NCBI GenBank assembly: GCA_037126765.1
Contig: JBBCBC010000009.1
Location: 23,086,870 to 23,150,869 of the forward strand
Origin: Stenogyne calaminthoides
Lineage: Eukaryota > Streptophyta > Magnoliopsida > Lamiales > Lamiaceae
Direction of reading: 5' to 3'
Length of the DNA: 64,000 nucleotides
The notes below the pieces were generated by a model. It did not search any database, was not told where the DNA came from, and was given only the letters and a program-made list of their open reading frames with translations. The position numbers and the translations under genes are program-made. Of the stretch, positions 22,845-34,086 are shown in pieces; position 1 is the first letter of the stretch, and each line of letters starts with the position of its first letter.

Positions 22845-24086
22845 TGTTGGTCCCGGTGGGAAAACTAATTTTGCGCGTGCGGAAGCAAAACATTTTCATT
22901 GCGGTGCATATAAAACAGGGGTGAAGGAATGGTGATTCCAGATTTTTCACCTTTTAAGCTCATGTGTTGTGTCTTGCTTATAATCGAGTGCGTATGACAA
23001 GATAAGAACGTAAAAGCGAGAAAGAACACAACAATGTATAGTGGTTCGGAGACTCAAGCTCCTACATCCACTCTCCATGTTTCTAGGGAAATTCCTTCAA
23101 ACACTTCCTAAGGCTTTCTGACTACCTCTGTAGTTTACTAACCTTTCTACTTTGAGCTTTCTGACTACCTCTGTAGTTTACTAACTCAAAGCCTCTGGAC
23201 TTATCACCCTCTCGGGCTCGCCTCTTAGATGTTTAACGAGTTCACACTCCTTCGGGACTTATCACCCTCACTCGGGATTGCCTAACAACTACCTCACTTC
23301 ACCACTAGTTATCTCTTACGAGAATGGGTTTGGGTTTGGTGTTGTCTCCAACTATGGTGAGATTTTCCCTTACAATGGTTTAGCCTCAATGCTAAGGTTG
23401 GGAAAATCTCTCTAAACTATGATACATCGTGGGTTGCTTAGGTTGGGTTCTAGAACACTCTTTGAATATATTTGTATATCTACAGATTTGTGTTCTAGGG
23501 TGGGAATGCTTTGACTATAACGCTCTTGGCTCTGTAGCATTTTGTGCATAATCTCCACGCATCCACACTTTAATTTGATGGAAGAACTTGTATTTATAGT
23601 GTGGATTTGAATGTTCTGGTTGGAGAGAATCTCATTCAAATCCATACTATTCTTTGTAGGTTTCTGCAGACTTTTCCAGTGGTTGTCTTCCTCTCGTTGG
23701 TCCACGTCAATTTGGATTCCAAAAATTTATATTCCTCGGCTTGATTGCCTCGGAACATTCGGGATATCTTGAGCTTTTCGTTATATTCTTGAGTCTACAA
23801 TAATTCTTGTGCCTTGATTTCTCTCGAGCCTTCAGGTTTCTCTGAGCCTTCAGGTTTCTCTGAGTCTTCAGATTCTCCGAGTCTTCAGATTTCTCTGAGT
23901 CTTGATTCTCGATTTCATCTTGAGTCTTGAATTTTACATTCTATATCTGCCGACTATACGGTCGGATAACATCTGAACACTCTAAAACTGAACCTTGACT
24001 CATCTATCAAGATTATCCTGAACATGTCATACTCAGAGGTTTTGGGATCTAATCAAAATCCTCTTTATTAAATTCATTTCCCAACA
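22845..24086 (-). repeat. 5' LTR of the non-coding retrotransposon
   Basis: Near-identical to the left LTR for its first ~850 bp as written, then clearly diverged through the CAG/CTG-rich U3 segment (about 23700-23980). The minus-strand TATA box is at 23591-23598. Confidence 0.9.
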
Positions 24087-24127
24087 AAATCTACACAAAA
24101 CATGTTAAAGTTGGTCTCCAATGAAAC

Positions 24128-24171
24128 TTGTTCATCAGTATGAAATTGATACATTGCACTTATAAATTAAT

Positions 24172-24226
<55 letters not shown>

Positions 24227-24264
24227 TGTATTAATTTATAAGAATAGTGATATCAATGAATGGA
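24128..24264. mobile_element. Inverted-repeat MITE with (TA)n core
   Basis: The arms TTGTTCATCAGTATGAAATT and AATAGTGATATCAATGAATGG flank a TA run (24178-24223). The arms match the LDAP intron MITE (2697-2802), so the TA run is probably an expansion in that family's loop. Confidence 0.55.
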
Positions 24265-24546
24265 TGATATAGTATTAGTATTCATCATATAAAAATTTTA
24301 TATGATAAATAAGTTTTGTAAAATTATTTGTTAACATATTAGGATGATGATATTCTTAGGAGGGTCTTTCCACCCCTCAATTTACTCTATACACTTAAAA
24401 TAAAAAAACAAATACCCAATAAATAATTTTATATTCTTAAAAATATCTTTATATTTTTCTAAATTGTATGTTTTTTTAGTTTTGTTTCCATATGTTTCTT
24501 TCTAAATTTCAATTTTGAAAAAAAAGTTTATAAACTTAGACAAAAA

Positions 24547-24770
24547 TTTGTGTGAACTCGAGTTTACGGTGAACTCGATTTTTTTAGTATCAATGTTATA
24601 TGTAAAAACTATCATTGTTATACATAAGATAAGAACTATTACTGTTATGCACTCACTGTTTAAAAAATACTTTATTATTAAATAATGAGATTTTTTTATG
24701 CATAATAGTGATAGTTTTTACATATAACAGTAATAGAATTCATGTATATACCTGGTTCATAGGAGTTTTA
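24547..24770. mobile_element. Foldback MITE, GTGAACTCG family
   Basis: The left arm (GTGTGAACTCGAGTTTACGG, ATGTAAAAACTATCATTGTT) is complementary to the right arm (CATAATAGTGATAGTTTTTA, CCTGGTTCATAGGAG). Related copies are at 57957-58192, 33485-33634 and, as a half, 53205-53305. Confidence 0.65.
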
Positions 24771-24920
24771 CTTATAAACTTATGCTCTAATAATATTTTT
24801 AAGATTGAAAATTAGGAAGAATAAAAAAACTTAAAATGAAAAAGATATAATTCTTACAAAACATAAGAGCATGGTATTCTTTTACCCTTTTTTAAGTATA
24901 TACGAGCTAAATAAATTATA

Positions 24921-25187
24921 CTACCTCCATTCCGGAAGACTTTGAGTAAAGATTAAGAAAAATATATAATGAGTGAAGTGTTGAGGGGTAATTTTATAAA
25001 CTTTTATGTATAAAATAAATAAGATAGTTTGATTGAGTGTATGAGTGAGTACCAAAACAATGACATTTTGTGTAAATGAATATTGTGAGGATAAAATTTA
25101 ATAAAAAAATTTATTTTTTTAGGTGTGCAAAGTATTGTGTAACGTCCAAATAAAAAAAATGTGCAAAATTTTCTGAGACAGAAAGAG
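24921..25187. mobile_element. Stowaway-like MITE 2, decayed
   Basis: Left CTACCTCCATTCCGGAAGACT and right TTTTCTGAGACAGAAAGAG are weak inverted copies, with TA at both borders. Confidence 0.5.
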
Positions 25188-25445
25188 TAAGGTATTTGCA
25201 AAAAGAGTGCAAATAATATCATTGTAAAGTTTTCACATGATGGTGGAAAGACATCAACAAGGCTTTGAGCCTTAGACAACTGTTCAATTCCCTGTTTCAT
25301 TTTTCATGTTTAATTAGTGTTTCACCCTATTTAATTTTGAACACATGGATTTAAAATATAGTGGTTTGTTAAATATTTTTTGTTATTTCACTTGTTATTC
25401 ATTCACATTATGAAATATAAAAAGAAACACCAATTATGAAACAAG

Positions 25446-26371
25446 GAAAATCGATATATCGTTGACAGTGTGGTCATTCTTAACGAAGCAATTGAGGAAG
25501 ACAAAAGAAAGAAACAAAAGAGATTCTTCTTCAAAGTCGATTTTGCTAAGGCTTATGACACCGTGGATTGGAATTTTTTGGATTCAATGCTAGAGAATTT
25601 CAGGTTCTGTGAGAAATGGAGGGGGTGGATAAGAGAATGTGTGTCGTCTGCTTATGCGTCCGGACTAGTAAATGGATCCCCTTCCGGGGAGTTCAAACTT
25701 GAGAGAGGATTGAGACAAGGAGACCCTTTATCACCATTCCTCTATCTTCTGGTAGCTGAAGGCCTTAGTATCTTGACCACGAGAGCTGTGGAATTGAATC
25801 TCTTCGAACCTGCTGTCCTGGGTTCAGATTTAATTAAAAGCTCTCACCTTCAATATGCTGATGATACGGTGTTCAGGGGGGCTGCCACGGTCGAGAATGC
25901 AAGAACGATGAAGTATATCTTGAAGAACTTTGAATTGCTCTCGGGCTTGAAGATCAATTTTAACAAAAGCAGCCTCATGAGAGTTAATCTGGGAGCTGAT
26001 TTGCTTGGGGAAATGGCATCTATATTGGGTTGTGCTACAGGGGAGATTCATTTCTCCTACCTCGGTATCAAAGTCGGGGTCAATCACAAAAAAGTTGCAG
26101 ACTGGGAGCCTTTTATCCAAAAGATTAGGAAGAAATTGAGTTCATGGAACAACAAGATGATTTCTCTAGGGAGCCGCCTAACCCTTCTAAAATCGATGCT
26201 CACTTCGATGCCTTTATACCAATTGTCCTTCTACCGGGCCCCGAAAAAAGTCATAAAATCTTTGACTTCGTTACAATGTGTGTTCCTTTGGGGGGGTGAG
26301 AACAAAAGCAAAACTGCTTGGTTAAATTGGAAAACGTTATGCAAATCTAAATTGTTGGGGGGCTTGGGGTA
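25446..26371 (+). pseudogene. LINE reverse transcriptase, 5'-truncated
   Basis: Open from the insertion border to a stop at 26370-26372. Visible reverse transcriptase motifs are FFKVDFAKAYDTVDW, VNGSPSGEF, RGLRQGDPLSPFL and the catalytic QYADDT, followed by SGLKINFNKS and the YLGIKVG thumb region. The protein copied element RNA at nicked target DNA. The frame breaks in a G-run near 26357-26371; the next block continues as VRELGAFNRVLLGKWLWRF in another frame. Confidence 0.93.
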
Positions 26372-26377
26372 AGGGAG

Positions 26378-27475
26378 TTGGGTGCTTTTAATAGAGTGTT
26401 GCTAGGAAAATGGTTATGGCGTTTCTTTGTGGATAAAAGGTGCTTATGGGTGAGAGTGGTCAAGTCTATACATGGTGAGATGGAATTTGGAGAGTCGGGG
26501 TACTTAGGAAATAGTAGAGTGAGGAAATGGTCAACTTGGTGGAAAGACATAGTGTCTAATGGGTCTAGTGTGGGGGGGAAAAATGTATAGGAGATGGGAG
26601 TGAGTCTTTGTTTTGGCATAGTCTTTGTATGGGTGAGAGGTCGTTAAAGAGCCTTTTTTCGAGACTCTTTAACATTTGTGTCAATAAAGAAGGGAAAGTC
26701 ATAGAGAGAGGGGTGTGGGATGAGGGAGTTTGGAGGTGGGTTTGGAATTGGAGAAGGGAACTTTTTGATCGTGAACTACCTATACTTGATAATCTCATTT
26801 CATTGATCGATAGGTACATTCTAAGAGAAGGAAGCACGGACTGCTGGAAATGGAGAAACACCTCTGATGGTAGATATCGAACCAAGTTGGCCTACGACCA
26901 GCTCATTGAAGATAATACTGTTGCACACCCGGACGAACCAAATACCGAAGTGATATCCCTAGTTTGGAATAAGATGGCTCCGGCTAAAGCAACCACTATG
27001 GCTTGGAGACTCCTTTGGAATAGGCTACCGTCGCTCGACAACCTAGCAAGAAGAAACATCATCCCGGACTCTACCTCTACAAGCTGCCCCTTATGCGGCC
27101 TTGCCCCAGAAACAACAAATCACACCTTCTTGGGCTGCATAGAATCCTCAAAGGTTTTGAATCTCTGTTATGAATGGTGGAATACTCCTATTACTCTTAA
27201 CAATAATGTTAATGGTCATTTCCTTCTTCACTCTGGGATCCTCCGGATCCTTCCCGAAAAGGATGGAAATAAGTTAGCCACATGCCTTTGGATAAATAAG
27301 AAATAAGAAATAAGAAATAAGAAATAAGAAATAAGAAGTTCTTTGGGTTATTTGAAATTGGAGAAATAAGAAGGTCTTTGAGGGGAAAAAAATTTCGGCC
27401 GAAAGGATTGTGGAGGAAATTAAAGGAAGACTCTGGAGTTGGTATACATCTAAATCTCGTATAATAGATGATCAC
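26378..27475 (+). pseudogene. LINE ORF2 C-terminal part with zf-RVT domain
   Basis: 26378-26590 encodes the GKWLWRFF region. After a second break near 26585, 26608-27306 encodes VWNKMAPAKATTMAWRLLWN, LARRNIIPD, then CPLC-x7-TTNHTFLGC, the cysteine/histidine zf-RVT motif. The original tail (AERIVEEIKGRLWSWYTSKS) follows a heptamer expansion at 27294-27335. Not functional. Confidence 0.88.
27294..27335 (+). repeat. AAATAAG heptamer microsatellite in LINE ORF2
   Basis: Six tandem AAATAAG units follow codon context LWINKK and introduce stops. The flanking LINE codons resume at TTCTTTGGG. A seven-base unit shifts the frame with each copy, so it arose after the element died. Confidence 0.9.
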
Positions 27476-27819
27476 TCATTAAAAGATTAACTTATAAACT
27501 CGAGATCAATACTAGGTCTCTAAAACTTTGTAAATAGCTTTTTGGGTATGTCTTATACTAAAGATAATAAATAAACTTTTTACTGACCAAAAAAAAAAAA
27601 TGAAACAATCTAATAAATAGGCTAATAGCTAATATCTGCCCCATGGAAAATATAAACTGGATTTTTTAATGGGCCGTAATACATTTATGAGATTTAAAAT
27701 AAAGTATCATGAGTACCATATGTCGTGCAAGTTCTCGTGAATTAGAAATAGGGGAATTCCCCAACCCGAAACGTATCTACAAAAAAATTGAGCGTGTATT
27801 TGAATTGATGAAGATTAAA

Positions 27820-28037
27820 GAATATAGTATTCCTACTATTTATCTACCCAAGAAAGTGCAATGAATTTACTCTAACATCAACAATAAATATCATTTAAAT
27901 GTTAAGGTTGAATGAAATTAAGTAATGAAAGTAGGATAATCAATTACTATTTTCTATTTCGAATTATCAAAATTACCAAGTAATATTAATGAGAATAATT
28001 ATAATTAAACCCTTCCATTACTCCTAACCAAATAAAC
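27820..28037. mobile_element. MITE related to 10045-10325
   Basis: Shares TAACATCAACAATAAATATCATTT, GGTTGAATGA.AATTAAGTAA and AAGTAATATTAATGAGAATAATT-type phrases with 10140-10320, and ends CTAACCAAATAAACCCTTAT. Ends approximate. Confidence 0.5.
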
Positions 28038-28039
28038 CC

Positions 28040-28254
28040 TTATTTGAGTGAGACATGTATATCCAGATGCATCGTTTTAAAAACTTACAACTTATTATAT
28101 TAAAAAATATAATTTATTTACACTGAATCGTGTAATTATTTTTTCAAATTAATAATTATACAGTTCAATGTAAATAAATTGCTTATTTCGGTATAATAAT
28201 TTATATATTTTTAAAATACACTATAAATCTAGGTGATACATACAAGACTTAGCC
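28040..28254. mobile_element. Foldback MITE copy (family 1)
   Basis: The phrases AATTTATTTACACTGAATCG and its complement ACAGTTCAATGTAAATAAATT sit symmetrically around the centre. Ends as in the other copies (AGACATGTATATCCAGATGCA ... GTGATACATACAAGACTTAG, slightly diverged). Confidence 0.7.
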
Positions 28255-28536
28255 TACTTAAAATTGTGTTCTGATTTCTGATCCATCAACTGCGGTTAAT
28301 TAATATTTATTACATTTTTCTTTTAGGTGTTATATTTGAAAAAACTAGGGTAGGATGTACACAGGAGAGAGTATAACGTTGTTCAAAACATTCATTAATC
28401 CCTAATTCTAACCTAATCCCTATTCAATTAAAAACGATCGCAACAAAATATAATTCAAATCCACCCCAAAAACTCCCTCGAAGACTCCCGTGCCGTTACC
28501 GTCACAATCACAGTCCATAATTCTCGTCCACCTCCG

Positions 28537-30032
28537 TTAACTCTCGTCCATAGGCTCACCATCATCGCCGTCACCGTCAATTTCGTCATCCACGTCATCC
28601 AATCTCTCAACGGGTGCGCACTCCACCTTATGACGCAGTTTCCAATCCAGCGCCTGACACGCACGTGAGCAGTAATTCACTGCTCCGCACACCGAACACC
28701 GACGAAACTCGTGCCGCCGCGTCTCCGGTCTACCGCAACCCGAGTGAGAACAAAGCCGAAGACCCGGTCCACTAACATACTCCGCCCGGTCCGCAAACCA
28801 CTCCGATAAAAACCGGTTCGCCGGGTGGGGCACCGGACACGGCACATTACACCCGAAATCACTCAACAAAGGGCACGCGCCGCCGTCTGACGCATGGCGC
28901 TGCGGGTTCCACGACAACAGCGACGGCGCCACCGCCGCCGACGGGCAGGAAACCAGGACGGAGGCTAACTCACGCGCGTTGGCCTGGATTAAGAACCGCC
29001 GCCCCTCGGAGATGTTTTTCTTCACTCCGTATCCGTCCTGCAGGCAGTGGCCGAGCTCCCGGAGCGCGTCGACGTGGCCGAGGAAGGCGGCGCGTGCGCA
29101 CAACGCGACGCCGGCGCGCAGGTCCTTGTCGGTTTTGGAGCCGCCGCTGCCGTTGAACTGGATGACGGCGAGGGAGTAGAGTGCCGGCGCGTGAGAGGCA
29201 ATCGCCGCCTTCGCCATTAATGATGCGCCGCTGCCTCTGTTTTGCAGACAGTAGAATCGAATCTGTGCAAATTTCAACAAATCTCAGCGATTTGAAAACG
29301 CATATACATATTTGGATTTATAACATTTGAAATAGAATGAAAATGCTCACCATTCCGAGAGTGAAACAGGCTTCAGCGTTTCCGACATCAGCGCAGATTT
29401 TGAGGAAACGGTGAGCGGATTCCGACCAGTTGTTGGCCTTTACGGCGAGCATTCCTGGCGAGGATTTGGCTAACACTTGCGAATTGAGGCCTAATCCGTT
29501 CAGTCTTTTGCAACTGTTGATTAATTGAAACGATGAACAGAAACGTCAGATTCAGAGGAAAACCGTGAAATTCAAAATTAAGAAACTAACTCAACTTTAT
29601 TCGGATAAATACTCTCTCTATTTTTTAAACCCATAACAATACGAACATCAATGCGAAACAGATTTCAATCAAGATGCGAAAAAAAAATAAAGTTCTGTTA
29701 CGAGCCGGTGGTAATTAGATATTGAAATTTAAGTGCATTTCGACAAACTAAATATAGAAAAAAAAATTGAGAAAATAAAAAACTGCCAAAAGGAAAAATC
29801 GACCATACGTAATAAGAACATTGAGGAAATCGGGAGGGCAAGAGGCGGTGGAGCTGAGCTTGCAGAGAATTGAGAGCACTATATCGTCCGGCAACGCATC
29901 GAAGAAATCGCATCCTCCGGCGTCGATTTCCGGCGAAACTTTCACTTTTTTCCGGCAACCGATCCGTTCGGAGGCGACCTCCATTTTCCTCCTCTTCATA
30001 TTGGTGTAACAAATTCCTCCCCTGGTTCTCAT
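28537..30032 (-). CDS. F-box protein with MYND zinc finger (At1g67340-like), 3 exons
   Basis: Minus-strand exons are 30032-29809, 29513-29351 and 29262-28537, with GT..AG introns, giving 370 aa. The start MRTRGG was chosen because it gives a full-length F-box N-terminus; a later in-frame Met exists at residue 13. Residues ~36-80 form the F-box (CDFFDALPDDIVLSILCKLS). The middle (about 100-200) has Sel1/HCP-type helical repeats, including LGMIRFYCLQNRGSGASLM, ALCARAAFLGHVDALRELG and LQDGYGV. Near the C-terminus the MYND finger reads CSHSGCGRPETRRHEFRRC, then SVCGAVNYCSRACQALDW and KLRHKVEC. The tail is acidic (DDVDDEIDGDGDDGEP). F-box proteins recruit substrates to SCF ubiquitin ligases through SKP1/ASK; MYND fingers bind proteins. 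Targets are unknown. Exon 3 is strikingly GC-rich compared with its surroundings. No break seen; probably functional. Confidence 0.95.
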
Positions 30033-30116
30033 TCTACACACACAGCTGCAGTGTGATTCTTCGATTTTTGGATTTGAGAGATTGGGGAAATGAAATGAGA
30101 AATGGGATGGAATCAG

Positions 30117-30169
30117 ATATATATATATATAACCTATCTCTTCTTCATATATATATATATATATATATA
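30117..30169. repeat. (TA)n microsatellites upstream of the F-box gene
   Basis: Two TA runs (about 30117-30131 and 30150-30169) lie 85-137 bp before the start codon on the minus strand, in the likely leader or core promoter. The run next to the gene could supply a TATA-like element, but no single box stands out. Confidence 0.7.
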
Positions 30170-30259
30170 CACGCAGACATAGAAAGAGGGACGGAATGTG
30201 AAAATAAAAGCAACTTACAATTCAACAGAAAAGGCGACGTGAAATGAAAAATATTAGGG

Positions 30260-31114
30260 GAGGGGGCAGTTGGGTTGATGAATTACGGAAACGCCCCTGT
30301 GGTTTCACCTTTTTCTGCTCATTCACCTAAACAACGTGGTCGTGGTCAAATGGTGTTGACCCGATCCCCGCCTCCGTCCTACCCGTTTTTTAATTTCTAC
30401 TGACAAATGACAATGAAAGGATAAAATGTAAGTGGACAAAATTTACCGCGAACCGTTCACAGTGATTTTTATTTTTTTTCCCTTTTTTCTGTCTATTTGA
30501 ATTTACGTTTTGACCAGGACAAAATATGTGTATTTAAAAAGCATCAATCCTTAGCACGTCTCGAAATTTGCTTTAATTATAAAAGGCACAATTCATTAAA
30601 GACCATTAAATTATTATCAATCTTTAAAAAAAAAGATCCTTATACTATTCAATTTTAAAAAGGTAATGTGTACACTATTTTCACTATTATTATTATTGTT
30701 GCTAATGATCAATGCTTTACGATTAAAATGTTACATATTACAATTAAAGTGTTGATCCTTATCAATAATAATAATAGTGGTGTACAATGAAAATAATGTT
30801 TATAATAAATTGACTTCGATTTTTGGTTAATAAGGCGGATGAGAATGAGAATTTATTAATTTTGTTAGGTCAGTTTAATTTTTTTCGTTAAAAACATCCC
30901 ATCAATCCAATTTCAATGTTGTTATATTCGAATCAAATTAAAATATATATATATATACACATCTCTAACTGATTATCAATAAAAGGTCTTATTAAGCAAC
31001 ACTTATATAGTTAAAAAAATTTAAAAAAACTAATTTAAGAACCTTTCAAAATAAAAATTGGTAGTTTAAAATTTTTATAAAACAAAATAGTTCAAGGGCG
31101 ATCATTCGAGACAA
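30260..31114. other. Promoter-side spacer of the F-box gene, nothing else seen
   Basis: AT-rich DNA. Near 30688-30780 ATTATTATTATTG and AATAATAATAATAG phrases with surrounding complementarity hint at a decayed hairpin element. Confidence 0.45.
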
Positions 31115-31260
31115 AAATGAGACACTCTTGCGTGAGACCGTCTCATGGTGAAACGGAGTGTAATTTTGGCATTGACGCATTAATATTTTGGGAGGAATGA
31201 ATGTTAATTGTGTTAAGTTTTACTCTGTCTCATGCATGAGACCATCTTATACGAGTTTTT
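31115..31260. mobile_element. Short MITE, GAGACGGTCTCA family, copy 2
   Basis: ACACTCTTGCGTGAGACCG ... GAGACCATCTTATACGAGT, the reverse complement arrangement of 7446-7578. It shares the AATATTTTGGGAGGAATGAA core in opposite orientation. Confidence 0.7.
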
Positions 31261-32904
31261 ATCGACAAAAAATAATAATTTAGGGATATCATGCCTTTCA
31301 TTTTACAATTTACGGAATCCAATTTTTTTATCTCCTGCAAATTTTAAACGTTCAGTCCTTGAATCATAAAATAATAAGATGGCGTAATACTAAATAAATT
31401 GTTACAAAATCGGCATAATTGGCGGCTCCAATTTTCATATACACCTAATTTACATGTCACTCGAGTGGTCAAGGTGGCCATCGTGACTCTTATATCTTGG
31501 AAACTTTAGAATCTAATTCAATATTTATTAATTAAATAAAAATATCAATGCAGTAAATACAAAAAATCATACAAGCATTACAAAAGTACAAACAAGATAT
31601 TAAAATCATAATGAAAACAACATAAAAAGTTGAAACTTAAAGATATTTTATAGTTATTTTTTAAAAAAGACAAAAAAGAAATAGAAAAAAAGAGATATAT
31701 TTGTTTAATTTATTGCGCCTTCTATGTCAGTTAAGTATCATAATGACTCATACTTAATTTTAATCCTTTTAATTTACTCCTGCCGTGAAAATTGACTAAT
31801 TTATTTAATGAAAATAAATATTTAATAAATATATATATTAAAAAGAAAGATAAAGGAGTGGAATGATCGAGTAAATTTAGAGTTTGATTTGTTTAAAATT
31901 GTAAATATGATTTATTTCATTTTTACACGTACATTAGCCAATAAACTTAGGATTTGGAATTTCAAATTCATTTATAAGGTTGATTGTACAGATTGGGAAG
32001 AGGGATGAAAAATATTGCCTGAAACATGACTTACAGTGTATTTTATTGACTACTAGAATAACTTAAAATTAATTATTGAGGTACTAAGGTAATCTCGGGA
32101 CAGAGGTTTAATCAGTCTGCTTACCCATTTTATTTTTCATTTAGAGATGTTTCACACATATTAAAAAAGTCATTAAATATCACCAAATATATGTGTAATG
32201 TGATTATTTTATTTTGTATTTACTTACATGGTCATTAATGCATATCATCACAAAACATAAATAAAAATTATAAATTTAAAATATAATATTTAATTCTCCT
32301 ATATATTACACAAATAAAAATTATAAATTTAAAATATAATATTTAATTCTCCTATACTAATATAAATGACAATTATTTTGGGTCAAAAATCTTCTCTAAG
32401 AAAGACAAGTAAAATGGGTGTGATTCACAGCTAAAATGCACGAGTACTCCAAATTTTTAAATAATACAACGTCAGATATTTTGCGGATATTTGGGTATGC
32501 GAATACGGGTGAGATCCACATATGCGAATAATGCAGCGTCAAATACTTTTGTTAATCCCGCTTCTGCATTATTCACTTGTGGTTCAAAACATGTCCTAAC
32601 TTAAATCCTAACGATGGAATGAGTATTCAATTCCTTCCAGGAATGTAAACCACTAGCCAAAAATGTTCAAAACTCTTCAATAAATTAGATTCACATGAAC
32701 ATTTTTTTAAAAAAATATTACCGTTTAATATGTGAAATATAATTATTTAAAAATATTTAGCTTATGGGTGTATTTTTTTCAAAATTACTGAAATGTGATG
32801 TTGAATTCAAGGAACAATTCATGTAAACCTACTTCACATGATTTTTGTCAAAAAATTAAAGAAAACACAAATCAAGGATTTAAGGTTAATACATTTTACA
32901 AACT
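31261..32904. other. AT-rich spacer, no gene
   Basis: Only a tandem duplication at 32259-32358 stands out. No coding frame with family features. Confidence 0.5.
32259..32358. repeat. Tandem duplication, ~53-bp unit
   Basis: AAATAAAAATTATAAATTTA...TTCTCCTATA appears at 32259 and again at 32312, nearly identical. Very AT-rich. Confidence 0.75.
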
Positions 32905-33065
32905 GAGGGCGTCCACTTGATTGAGGGTAACGAAGGTGGGTAATGAGAATCATTTATATTAATAATGATTGATAATTTTGATACACCCTACTTTCATTAC
33001 TTAATACATTCTCACTCAACCCTCTTCAAAGTAATAATAATACAAATTAATAAACTCACCGTAAT
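32905..33065. mobile_element. Short MITE relative of 10045-10325
   Basis: TTGATTGAGGGTAACGAAGG at the left and CTTTCATTACTTAATACATT, CTCACTCAACCCTC at the right fold as inverted copies, with TAATAATGATTGATAATTTT at the centre. Confidence 0.5.
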
Positions 33066-33484
33066 TAACCCATCAAATTAATTATCATTAACAATCTCAA
33101 ATTATACCGGGACTTGAATAGAACATGTTCTAACTTTGATTTCAAGTTGATGCCGTTTGTTATAATCTTTAGATGAGATTTGAATTAGAGATTGCCACGC
33201 AGTTTATAAATCATACCCTAATTATCAATCTTGAAACAATTTTTTCTCCATCCAACATAATTAATTTGGATCTTAGAATATATGATCATTTTTAACTCTA
33301 GAACTTTATAAATATTTGAATACTAACCAAGAAAATGTCAAGTAAAATTAATAATTGAAAGAATAAGATTAATATAATTTTAATATATCCTACAACTATC
33401 GAAAATTTATATCGTTCCATTATAATTTGTCAAATACAATTTTGAATCCAACTCAATAAATATGACTCGGATACTACCGTTTAC

Positions 33485-33634
33485 TTTTTGACATAATTAT
33501 CTGAACCTGAGTTTACGTGAACTCATTTTTTCAAGTATTATTATTGTGCATATAAAATATTAATTTTTAAAAAATAAAGTATGTTTAAAACATAAAATGA
33601 CATTTCATATGAATAACAGTGGTACTTCATATGC
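33485..33634. mobile_element. Left arm of a GTGAACTCG-family foldback MITE
   Basis: CTGAACCTGAGTTTACGTGA matches the end of 24547-24770. The arm stops at the CACTA MITE, and a short piece after it (GCATAATAATGTCATTC) could be the continuing loop, so the CACTA element probably jumped into it. Confidence 0.5.
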
Positions 33635-34025
33635 GTATACAAGAAAAATAAAGAATTGTCTACGAAAATTTTAAAATGACTGCGAATTTTTCCTACAAAA
33701 ATAATATAGTTCTTAAAAAGTGAGGATTGTCTACGACTTACCTACCAAATTTTAGAATAATCTATGAAAAAATTACCTACACAAATAATTCTTTAATAAA
33801 CAAATACATACGAGCAAACTGCCTACACATTTGTAATTTTCGTAGGCAAACAAATTACCTACACAAATATTTTCATATGCAATTTACATTTCCGTAGACA
33901 ATGATTGGAAAATTTTGTAAGCAAGTCATAGACAATAAATCTATTTAAGAACAAAATAATTCTCTTTAGAAACTTAGTAGGTATATTGAAAAACTCCGTT
34001 GACAATAAACTATTTTCTTGTAGTG
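33635..34025. mobile_element. CACTA-type MITE, copy 1 (left end decayed)
   Basis: The right end CTATTTTCTTGTAGTG is a perfect CACTA terminal repeat; the left end is eroded to GTATACAAGAAAAATAAAG. The interior (AAAAAGTGAGGATTGTCTAC, TACCTACCAA, ATTTTCGTAGGCAAAC) is collinear with 40811-41238. No transposase. Confidence 0.8.
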
Positions 34026-34086
34026 GCATAATAATGTCATTCGAATAAAAGACTTCATGTAAACCCAAGTAGGAATGGAAATGAGA

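Larger units (their letters stand above)
20295..24086 (-). mobile_element. Non-coding LTR retrotransposon (LARD/TRIM-like), complete
   Basis: Two direct LTRs (20295-21561 and 22845-24086) start TGTTGGTCCCGG and end CCCAACA. The internal region is about 1.28 kb and has no gag or pol frame on either strand. The primer-binding site next to the right LTR and the polypurine tract next to the left LTR show that the element reads on the minus strand. The flanks AAATA and AAATC could be a 5-bp duplication with one change. Such elements depend on proteins from a coding relative. The interior is rich in CTGATCTCGATCA-like repeats. Confidence 0.9.
25445..27599 (+). mobile_element. 5'-truncated LINE (L1-like) with target duplication
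   Basis: The body begins inside the reverse transcriptase and ends in a poly(A) run at about 27589-27599. ATGAAACAA occurs immediately before (25436-25444) and after (27600-27608), a 9-bp target-site duplication. Gene order, reverse transcriptase then zf-RVT zinc-knuckle domain, is that of plant L1-like ORF2. At least two frameshifts make it inactive. Its C-terminus differs from the three LINEs at 35-43 kb, so it is another family. Confidence 0.92.
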
